A stretch of DNA of 64,000 bases from Propioniciclava soli. GTDB lineage: Bacteria > Actinomycetota > Actinomycetes > Propionibacteriales > Propionibacteriaceae. The position numbers were made by a program, and so were the translations under genes. Shown here one piece after another: positions 54,972-62,091 of the stretch. The notes under the pieces were generated by a model that was given only the letters and a program-made list of their open reading frames with translations, did no database searches and had not been told where the DNA came from. The stretch spans positions 124,001 to 188,000 of the forward strand of contig NZ_JACYOT010000004.1 in NCBI RefSeq assembly GCF_014858005.1, given 5' to 3'. Each line of letters opens with the position of its first letter. The stretch's first letter is position 1.

Positions 54972-55881
54972 GACCAATACCCCCGACGTCCAGCTCGCCG
55001 CCGCGGCGGCGTCCGATGAGAACACGGTGACGGAGCGCCGGACACGCAGCGGCTCCAGCACGGCGCGCAGCGTCATCAAGCACATCCTGCTGGTGCTCGC
55101 GGCGATCGTCATGATCTACCCGCTGCTGTGGATGGTGGTCAGCTCCTTCCGCCCGACCGCGGAGATCTTCCGTGACACGAGCCTGTGGTTGACCACGTTC
55201 CGGGTCGAAAACTATGCCGAGGGCTGGAATGCGCTGAACCACCCGTTCTCGCGCTACCTGTGGAACTCGACGATCATCGCCCTGGGGTCGATCATCGGCA
55301 ACGTGGTCAGCTGTTCCCTGGCGGCCTACGCCTTCGCACGGCTGAAGTTCAAGGGCCGCAGCATCCTTTTCTCGATCATGCTGCTCACCTTGATGCTGCC
55401 GATTCACGTGTTGATCGTGCCGCAGTACATCGTCTTCGCCCAGTTCGGCTGGATCAACACCTTCTGGCCGCTGATCCTGCCGAAGTTCCTGGCGACCGAG
55501 GCGTTCTTCGTCTTCCTCATGGTGCAGTTCATCCGTGGCCTGCCGAAGGAACTCGACGAGGCGGCCCTGATCGACGGGTGCGGCCACTTCCGAATCTTCT
55601 TCAACGTGATCCTGCCCCTCATGGTGCCGGCCATCGCGACGACGACGATCTTCACCTTCATCTGGAGCTGGAACGACTTCTTCTCCGCCCTGATCTACCT
55701 CACGTCGCCCCAGATGTTCACGGTGCCGGTGGCACTGAAGGGCTTCCTGGATTCGACCGGAGGCTCGAACTGGGGAGCCATGTTCGCCATGAGCCTGGTG
55801 TCGTTGCTGCCCGTCTTCTTCGCCTTCCTGTTCGGTCAGCGGTTCCTCATCCGCGGCATCGCCACGACCGGCATCAAGTGA
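54964..55881 (+). CDS. Sugar ABC transporter permease, MalG/UgpE type
   Basis: A 305-residue CUT1 permease. An N-terminal tail of ~35 residues precedes IKHILLVLAAIVMIYPLLWM; the EAA loop is LPKELDEAALIDGCGHFRIF and the C-terminus is RFLIRGIATTGIK. It completes the importer, which lacks its own ATPase. Confidence 0.94.
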   Translation: MTETNTPDVQLAAAAASDENTVTERRTRSGSSTARSVIKHILLVLAAIVMIYPLLWMVVSSFRPTAEIFRDTSLWLTTFRVENYAEGWNALNHPFSRYLWNSTIIALGSIIGNVVSCSLAAYAFARLKFKGRSILFSIMLLTLMLPIHVLIVPQYIVFAQFGWINTFWPLILPKFLATEAFFVFLMVQFIRGLPKELDEAALIDGCGHFRIFFNVILPLMVPAIATTTIFTFIWSWNDFFSALIYLTSPQMFTVPVALKGFLDSTGGSNWGAMFAMSLVSLLPVFFAFLFGQRFLIRGIATTGIK

Positions 55882-55890
55882 GTTCGGAGC

Positions 55891-55915
55891 CGGGGCGGCC
55901 CCCGCGGCCGCCCCG
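55891..55915 (+). terminator. Intra-operon hairpin between transporter and enzyme genes
   Basis: A perfect 10-bp stem CGGGGCGGCC (55891-55900) with GGCCGCCCCG (55906-55915) and loop CCCGC, 9 nt after the permease stop. It divides transport genes from catabolic genes. Confidence 0.7.
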
Positions 55916-55978
55916 GCCCCGCTCCGTCCCCCCACATCGTTCACCCATCACCCTCTTGCCCTAGGAGTTGGATTCCCC

Positions 55979-57301
55979 ATGCAGCGCTACGGCCTCATCG
56001 GAGCCGGTCACCGCGCCCAGATGTACACCGACGCGATCGGGGGTGACCACAGCGACGCCGCCGTGCTCGTGGCGCTCGCCGACATCAACCCCGGCCGCAT
56101 GGCGTTCCACGCCCAGCGCATGACGCAGGAGTACGGCTACGCCACGGACGCGCTGGCGACCTACACCCCGGACGCCGTCGAGCAGATGATCGCCGAGCAG
56201 CAACTCGACCGGGTCATCGTGACGAGCCCCGACCACACCCACGCCGACATGATCGTGCGCTGCCTGCACGCTGGCGTCGACGTCGTGGTCGAGAAGCCGC
56301 TCACCATCAACGCTGACTCCGCCAACGCCATTGCGGACGCGGTGCGCGAGACGGGCCGGCAGGTCGTCGTCACGTTCAACTATCGCTACAGCCCCCGCAA
56401 CTCCGCGCTCAAGGAGGTCATCGCGTCCGGCCGGATCGGTGACGTGCTGAGCGTCACGTTCGAGTGGGTGCTCGACACGGCGCACGGCGCCGACTACTTC
56501 CGCCGCTGGCACCGGGCCAAGGAGAACTCCGGCGGCCTGCTCATCCACAAGAGCTCCCACCACTTCGACCTCGTCAACTGGTGGCTGGCCGACGTGCCGG
56601 CCCGCGTCTACGCCTCGGGTGGCGTCAAGTTCTATGGCGCCGAGAACGCGGACGCCCGCGGCCTGGCCCCGCGCCCCGAGCGCGGCACCCACGACGGGGA
56701 GCACGGCCCGTTCGAACTCGACCTGCGCGACGATCCTCGGCTCAAGGCGCTCTACCTCGACAACGAGCACCACGACGGCTATCTGCGCGACCAGGACGTC
56801 TTCGGCCCCGGCGTCACGACCGAGGACAACCTCGCCGTCATCGTCGACTACGCCGGCGGGCCGACGCTCAGCTACGCCCTCAACGCCCACAGCCCGTGGG
56901 AGGGCTACCGGGTCGCCGTCAACGGCACCCTGGGCCGGGCCGAACTCGAGGTGGTCGAGCGCGCCCGCATCAAGATCGACGAGGGCGGCAAGGTGGTCGT
57001 CGACCCGTCCGCGATGGCCGAGGAGATCGGCGGCCGCGACAAGGGTGAACACCTGACCGTGCAGCTGCACTTCGAGGGTTCGGAGGAGGTCGAGATCCCG
57101 CGGCGCACCGGTGGCCACGGGGGTGGCGACGCCCTGTTGCTCTCCGACGTGTTCAACGGCCCCGGCGACGACCCGCTCGGCCGCCCCTCGGACTACATCG
57201 ACGGGCTGCGCGCCATCGCCGTCGGGATCTGCGGCAACGAGTCGCTGGCCAGCGGCCGCGCCGTCACCCCGGCGGAACTCGGGCTCGACCTGTCCCGCTG
57301 A
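55979..57301 (+). CDS. Gfo/Idh/MocA family oxidoreductase
   Basis: A 440-residue NAD(P)-dependent sugar or inositol dehydrogenase-like protein. The Rossmann motif is YGLIGAGHRAQMY, the catalytic Lys is in VVVEKPLTI, and IHKSSHHFDLVNWWL supplies the His region of the substrate site. It is longer than typical members (~340), with an insertion around residues 220-265. AGGAG precedes the ATG. It would oxidise or epimerise the imported sugar. Confidence 0.92.
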   Translation: MQRYGLIGAGHRAQMYTDAIGGDHSDAAVLVALADINPGRMAFHAQRMTQEYGYATDALATYTPDAVEQMIAEQQLDRVIVTSPDHTHADMIVRCLHAGVDVVVEKPLTINADSANAIADAVRETGRQVVVTFNYRYSPRNSALKEVIASGRIGDVLSVTFEWVLDTAHGADYFRRWHRAKENSGGLLIHKSSHHFDLVNWWLADVPARVYASGGVKFYGAENADARGLAPRPERGTHDGEHGPFELDLRDDPRLKALYLDNEHHDGYLRDQDVFGPGVTTEDNLAVIVDYAGGPTLSYALNAHSPWEGYRVAVNGTLGRAELEVVERARIKIDEGGKVVVDPSAMAEEIGGRDKGEHLTVQLHFEGSEEVEIPRRTGGHGGGDALLLSDVFNGPGDDPLGRPSDYIDGLRAIAVGICGNESLASGRAVTPAELGLDLSR

Positions 57302-57317
57302 GCCGGGCGCCGAATCG

Positions 57318-58406
57318 ATGAGTTCACCCGCGGCGTTCGGGGGGTATGACGACTGGCCCGACCACGCGGGCCGGACGCCGCACCTCCCGGGCCAGTTCGG
57401 CGCGCTGTTCGGCATCCCGACGCCGCCGGACGTGGTGGTTGGCGGTGCCCCCGAGGGGGGCGGCGTCCGCTCCCGCGAGGTGCACGTGCGCGACGGCGTC
57501 CGGGCCGTGCGGCTGCGCTGGTCGGTCGGCTTCGGGCCCGATCTGGCGGCCTGGCTGCTCCACCCCGTGGACGCCGACCCCGCGACCCGGCCGGGGGTGC
57601 TCGCCCTGCACAGCCATGGCGGCATCAAGAGCCTCGGGGCGGAGCGGATGGTCGACCTGCCCGGTGTGCCCGCGCACGTCCTGGCCTACCGCGAGCAGGC
57701 CGAGGAGGGGGCCGCGGTGGCGTCCGACCTGGCTCGCTCCGGGTTCACCGTGCTGGCGCCCGACGCGTTCGGGTGGGGGGCGCGCCGCTTCGACCTCGGC
57801 GTCGGAGACCCGCAGGCCTATGACGCGGCCGCCCGTGAGCACGAGCACCTCGTGGCCAAGGCGTGCGCGCTGTTCGACACATCCTGGGCGGGCATGGTGG
57901 CCCACGACGACCTCACGTCGCTGGCCGTGCTGCGCACGCTGTGCGCACCCGGGCCGGTCGGAGTGCTGGGGTTCTCCGGCGGGGGTGGGCGGGCGGCGCT
58001 GCTGGCCGCTCTCGACGACGGGATCGCCAGCGTCGTCGTCGTCGCGATGATGTGCACGCTGGCGTCGCTCTACCCCGACCACGTGGGGCATTCCTGGCTG
58101 CTGCACACGCGCGGGTTGGCGTCCGGGCCTGATCTCGTGGGTCTGCTCGCCACGAACCCGGCGCGCCACGTCCTGGTGGGTTACTGTGCCCGTGACCGCC
58201 TGTTCCCGCTGCAGGGGCAGCGGGACGCGGATGCCGCGCTGCACCAAGCGTTCGCGGCGGGGCCGGGGTCGTACACGCCCGTGTGGGCCGACACCGACCA
58301 CGTCTTCACGCGGGCGCTGCAGCGGGACGCCACCGAGCACCTGCACGCCACACTGCCCCCCACGATTTCCCGCACCATGGACAGCACCGAAGAGAGGAAC
58401 CCATGA
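57318..58406 (+). CDS. Alpha/beta hydrolase (dienelactone hydrolase / acetyl-esterase-like)
   Basis: A 362-residue hydrolase. The oxyanion-side motif HSHGG is followed by the nucleophile elbow GFSGGGGRA, the acid is in ARDRLFP and the His in DTDHVFTRAL. This resembles the large dienelactone-hydrolase/acetyl-xylan-esterase group. It lies 16 nt after the oxidoreductase and overlaps the next gene by ATGA. It may remove ester substituents from the imported sugar. Confidence 0.85.
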   Translation: MSSPAAFGGYDDWPDHAGRTPHLPGQFGALFGIPTPPDVVVGGAPEGGGVRSREVHVRDGVRAVRLRWSVGFGPDLAAWLLHPVDADPATRPGVLALHSHGGIKSLGAERMVDLPGVPAHVLAYREQAEEGAAVASDLARSGFTVLAPDAFGWGARRFDLGVGDPQAYDAAAREHEHLVAKACALFDTSWAGMVAHDDLTSLAVLRTLCAPGPVGVLGFSGGGGRAALLAALDDGIASVVVVAMMCTLASLYPDHVGHSWLLHTRGLASGPDLVGLLATNPARHVLVGYCARDRLFPLQGQRDADAALHQAFAAGPGSYTPVWADTDHVFTRALQRDATEHLHATLPPTISRTMDSTEERNP

Positions 58407-59818
58407 GCACCGCATACCCCGACTCCCGGGTCGAGCACGAAGGCGCGACCTTCTGGCTCGAGAAGGACGCCGACGGCACGAAGGAACTGGTGATCGAAGG
58501 GGCCGAGGCGGACGTCCTGGAGACGTTCGAAGGCTCGGCCGACGCGGGTGCGTTCCGCGCACCGGTGACCCCGGACAACGCCAAGGCGGTTCGCGCCGCG
58601 CTGCCGTGGCTGACGCCGCAGCTGTTCGGCCTGGAGATGACGGCCGGCACCGGCGACCGGCTCGGCCTCTGCACGCCCGGTCACGTGCTGGCGTTCAAGG
58701 AGGTGGGCACCATCAACCCGGTGTTCGCCCAGCAGTCGACCCGCGAGATGGGTCGCTGCGGCCGGACGCCGCGCAACGTGATCGACGACGCCACCTGGGG
58801 TGCCTTCCAGGCGGGCTGGACGGGGCCGGTCGGCGCGGACGCCGACCACCAGAAGATCGAGGAGTCCCTCACGGCGTGCGCCGAGGCGGGCTTCGTGTTC
58901 TTCACGGTCGACCCGGGTGACGAGATGGACATGGCCGCCCACGACGATGACGAGGCCACCCTGCGCAGCAAGGCCGAGTCGCTCGACCTGTCCGCCGTGG
59001 ACACCTCGGTCGAGGATCTGGTGAAGCGCTACGCCGGCACGACGGTGGAGCTGGAGTCGGGCCCGCTGGTGCTCGACGAGGCGGAGGTCGTCCGCGCGGC
59101 GGTCAAGGCCGGGCCCGCGCTCACGCGGGGCATGGAGCTCATCACGCACGTCAAGGGTCTCGACGTGCCGCACGAGTTCGAGTTCGCCATCGACGAGACC
59201 GACAAGCCGACCACGTACGTCGAGCACGTCGTGCTGGTCATGGAGCTGCAGCGCCTCGGGGTGGAGCTCGTGAGCTTCGCGCCGCGCTGGGTGGGGCAGT
59301 TCGAGAAGGGCGTGGAGTACATCGGGCCGCTGGACAAGCTGAAGGAGAACTTCGACAAGCACGCCGAGATCGCCCGCGCGCTCGGCCCGTACAAGCTGTC
59401 GCTGCACTCCGGGTCGGACAAGTTTTCGATCTACCCGCTGTTCGCCGAGGCCACGGCCGGGGCGTCGCACATGAAGACGGCCGGGACGAGCTGGGTCGAG
59501 GCGCTGCGCGTCATCGCCCGGCACGACCCGAACCTGCTGCTGGAGATGCTGCAGCTCTCGCTGGAGTCCCTCGAGGAGAACCGGCACAGCTACCACCTGA
59601 GCTGCGACGTCACCAAGATCCCGTCCAACCCGAAGCGCGAGGACGCCGACGAGCTCGTCACCGCGCTGGACTCCCGCCAGGTGCTCCACGTCGGCTACGG
59701 CGCGACGCTGGAGAAGTACGGCGACGAGATCAAGGACGTCCTCCGCGCCCACGAGGACGAGCTGTACGAGGTGATGCGGACGCACTTCATCCGCCACCTG
59801 GAGCCCTACGTGCGCTGA
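58403..59818 (+). CDS. Tagaturonate epimerase family protein (UxaE-like)
   Basis: A 471-residue protein resembling the UxaE tagaturonate/fructuronate epimerases described in Thermotoga. It has TPGHVLAFKEVGTINPVFAQ, QQSTREMGRCGRTPRNVIDD, KLSLHSGSDKFSIYP and HLSCDVTKIPSNP; His and Asp/Glu of a metal site are likely in the latter segments. The ATG overlaps the stop of the hydrolase gene. It points to a uronate or other keto-sugar acid pathway. Later steps (reductase, dehydratase, KDG kinase) are not in the window. Confidence 0.8.
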   Translation: MSTAYPDSRVEHEGATFWLEKDADGTKELVIEGAEADVLETFEGSADAGAFRAPVTPDNAKAVRAALPWLTPQLFGLEMTAGTGDRLGLCTPGHVLAFKEVGTINPVFAQQSTREMGRCGRTPRNVIDDATWGAFQAGWTGPVGADADHQKIEESLTACAEAGFVFFTVDPGDEMDMAAHDDDEATLRSKAESLDLSAVDTSVEDLVKRYAGTTVELESGPLVLDEAEVVRAAVKAGPALTRGMELITHVKGLDVPHEFEFAIDETDKPTTYVEHVVLVMELQRLGVELVSFAPRWVGQFEKGVEYIGPLDKLKENFDKHAEIARALGPYKLSLHSGSDKFSIYPLFAEATAGASHMKTAGTSWVEALRVIARHDPNLLLEMLQLSLESLEENRHSYHLSCDVTKIPSNPKREDADELVTALDSRQVLHVGYGATLEKYGDEIKDVLRAHEDELYEVMRTHFIRHLEPYVR

Positions 59819-59837
59819 CCCTCGCCGTGACGGCCAA

Positions 59838-59874
59838 CAGCACCGCCCCGTCGGATCCCGGTGGGGCGGTGCTG
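59838..59874 (+). terminator. Operon terminator hairpin
   Basis: A perfect 12-bp stem CAGCACCGCCCC (59838-59849) with GGGGCGGTGCTG (59863-59874) and a 13-nt loop, 19 nt after the last gene of the sugar operon. No T-tract. Confidence 0.8.
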
Positions 59875-59947
59875 CGTCCGGGGTGCCGCCTGCAGGGTGC
59901 CTGCCCTGATGCGGCTGGCGAGGTGAGGGGGATTTGGGCCCACCACC

Positions 59948-60005
59948 GGGCATTTGGACCCGAGATTGTGGCGCCATGGCGCCATTTGCTCGGGTCCAAA
60001 TGCCT
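59948..60005. repeat. 58-bp near-perfect palindrome
   Basis: Outer arms GGGCATTTGGACCCGAG (59948-59964) and CTCGGGTCCAAATGCCT (59989-60005) pair over 17 positions (one G-T). Inside lies the perfect palindrome TGGCGCCA-TGGCGCCA (59969-59984). The arms are AT-richer than the surroundings. It could act as a bidirectional terminator between convergent genes, or be a mobile-element relic. Confidence 0.85.
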
Positions 60006-60016
60006 GAGGGTGTGCC

Positions 60017-60056
60017 CAGGTGCCCAGGTGGCCAGGTGCTCAGGTGCTCAGGTGCC
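60017..60056. repeat. Five tandem 8-bp repeats (CAGGTGCY type)
   Basis: CAGGTG recurs exactly every 8 bp at 60017, 60025, 60033, 60041 and 60049, with variable last two bases. A short microsatellite just past the 3' end of the convergent membrane-protein gene. Confidence 0.85.
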
Positions 60057-60073
60057 CTGGTGAGCCAGGGGTT

Positions 60074-60550
60074 TCACTCGAGGTACAGGTTGACCCAGGC
60101 GATCTGGGGGGTGGTCAGCCAGAACGCGCCGAGGAGCGCCAGCAGGCCGAGGGCGCCCATGATGGCGACCCAACGCCGGGTGCGCAGCCCGCCCAGGGTG
60201 ATGGCCAAACCGATGGCCAGCCACCCGGCGGCGGCCGTGATCAGCGCGCCGATCATGAGGGAGGTCGCGTACAGCCACCACACCCGCTCGAACGGCCCGG
60301 ACAGCGCTGCCAACGTCTGGTTCTGCCACGCCACGAATCCGGACGGGGCCAACTCGGCGGGCGTGCACGACCGGCCCGCGCAGAACTCGCGCACCGCGTG
60401 TCCGCCGGCCAGCAGCACCACCGCCCAGGCCGACGGCGCCAGGGTCAGCACCATCGCCAACGCCTGGCCGAGCGCGCGCAGCGCACCGGGCAGCGTCGCC
60501 GTCCTGACGGACGCTCCACCCCGTTGGGTGGGCGCGGTGAGCAGGGTCAT
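60074..60550 (-). CDS. Uncharacterised membrane protein
   Basis: A 158-residue protein with about four hydrophobic segments (ALAMVLTLAPSAWAVVLLAG, then WWLYATSLMIGALITAAAGW, LAIGLAITLG and WVAIMGALGLLALLGAFWLT). Two Cys lie in an extracytoplasmic loop (EFCAGRSCTPAE) and may form a disulphide. No known family. CATGAT 6 nt before the ATG suggests leaderless transcription. It lies alone between the uxaE-like operon and the DUF222 gene. Confidence 0.7.
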   Translation of the reverse strand: MTLLTAPTQRGGASVRTATLPGALRALGQALAMVLTLAPSAWAVVLLAGGHAVREFCAGRSCTPAELAPSGFVAWQNQTLAALSGPFERVWWLYATSLMIGALITAAAGWLAIGLAITLGGLRTRRWVAIMGALGLLALLGAFWLTTPQIAWVNLYLE

Positions 60551-60601
60551 GGGTCGATCATGGCCCGCGAGGTGGGGCTGCGGCAAGGCGCTGAGGTCGG
60601 C

Positions 60602-62038
60602 TCAGCCGCCGAGCGGCAAGGGAATCTGCGGTGAGGGTGCGTCGGACTTGACCGCGCCGGGCGGCGCGCTGACTGAACCCGTCGCACCGTTCATGGGTGG
60701 ACCCAAGGGGCTGACGATCGCCTGCGCAGAGGTCAGGTCTCTTGCGTCCGTTGACGCCGACACCAAATTGCTGGGCGACTCGGGCGGGTCCTCGAAGGGG
60801 GACTCCCGGTACCACCACTCCACCTGGGCCGGCGGTGGCCGGCCGATCCGGATCGTGCCGGCCGCCGTCACCGCGTACTCGTACCCCAGCGGAGAGCGCC
60901 AGCGGTATTCACCGGGGCGGGGTTGGTCGAGCTTCCAGCCGCCGTGGGTCTTCACCCGGTGGGTGTAGGACGACAGCGGCCCGAGATTGGCGAGGTGCGT
61001 CTGGCCGGGCCGGCCCGCCTCGTAGGGGACGGTGTGATCCACCTGGCAGGCGTCGGCGCGCCGGGTGCCCCAGGGGAACACGTCGACCGGGTTGCGCGTC
61101 GCCAGGGTGAGGCGCATGGCCTCGGGAACCTGGTAGGAGTCCACGGCCCCATCGCCCGGCACCACCACCGGGCGGACGCGCACGGTGCAGCCCGCCAAGA
61201 TCCGCGTGAGGCGGGGGAGCAGGACGTGGCCCCAGCGCTCGACGGCCGCCACGCCGCCCTCGGCGATGTCCGCGGCGTCCAGCCGGACCACCAGGTCGGC
61301 CTTGCGCGGCGGCAGCGGATCCTGTCCCAGGACACCACGCGCCAGGACGCCCAGGGCGTCGGCTCGGCGGTGGTTCAGGTCGTCGCCGGGCAGGGTGCCG
61401 GCGATGCGGGTGAGGGCGTCGTCCAGGGCGATGCCGTCGGCGGCGTCCAACTGACCCCACAGCGCGACGTGCCCGGCCTCGATCGTGCCCACGGACACAT
61501 GCCGACGCTTCGCAGCGGCGCGCTCGCGACGCGCGGCCTGGGCGGGATCGGCGCGCAGGATCCACTGGTCGACCCGGCCCTTGATGCGCGGCCAGGGCTG
61601 CAACACCAGCGCGTGGGCGCACATCGCGTCGAACCGCGCGCAGGCGGCGGCGTCCAGGCCGGCGTCCGCGGCGGCGTCCGCCACCCGGAACGCCTCATGG
61701 GGCCGCGCGTCGCCCTGCAGGACCAGCGCCCACAGGGTGGGGTGGCGGTGCCGCAGGTTGAGCACCCGGGCGATCTGGCCGAACGCCGAACCCACGCTCA
61801 CCCCCACCAGCCCGGCGATCTCCGCCGCGACGAACTCCCCGATCCGGGGCGTGCCGTCCGCGCCGCCCGGCACCCACCGCTCGGCCCCCGCGACCAGCAC
61901 GGTCTCGTCGACCCGGTGCAGGTCGCACAGGGCGGCAATCGCCAGGCACGTCGCCACCTCGCCGGCCCGCACCTGGGCCTGGGCGTGGGCGAGCGCAGCG
62001 GCGGCGTCGGCGACGCTGCGAAGGACCGGTGCGTTCAT
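60602..62038 (-). CDS. DUF222 / HNH endonuclease domain protein (13E12 repeat family)
   Basis: A 478-residue protein. The N-terminal two thirds are the helical, Ala-rich DUF222 region (ARVLNLRHRHPTLWALVLQG, DADAACARFDAMC-like stretch). The C-terminal third carries the HNH-like nuclease motif ADACQVDHTVPYEAGRPGQT followed by HLANLGPLSSYTHRVKTHGG. Such genes are multi-copy in actinobacterial genomes and often called 13E12 repeat proteins; their role is not settled, although a mobile-element origin is suspected. GGAG lies before the ATG. Confidence 0.9.
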   Translation of the reverse strand: MNAPVLRSVADAAAALAHAQAQVRAGEVATCLAIAALCDLHRVDETVLVAGAERWVPGGADGTPRIGEFVAAEIAGLVGVSVGSAFGQIARVLNLRHRHPTLWALVLQGDARPHEAFRVADAAADAGLDAAACARFDAMCAHALVLQPWPRIKGRVDQWILRADPAQAARRERAAAKRRHVSVGTIEAGHVALWGQLDAADGIALDDALTRIAGTLPGDDLNHRRADALGVLARGVLGQDPLPPRKADLVVRLDAADIAEGGVAAVERWGHVLLPRLTRILAGCTVRVRPVVVPGDGAVDSYQVPEAMRLTLATRNPVDVFPWGTRRADACQVDHTVPYEAGRPGQTHLANLGPLSSYTHRVKTHGGWKLDQPRPGEYRWRSPLGYEYAVTAAGTIRIGRPPPAQVEWWYRESPFEDPPESPSNLVSASTDARDLTSAQAIVSPLGPPMNGATGSVSAPPGAVKSDAPSPQIPLPLGG

Positions 62039-62091
62039 GGCTCCAGCCTCGCAGGCGGGTCTGACATTTTCCGACGCCCGGGGCGCCCGGC

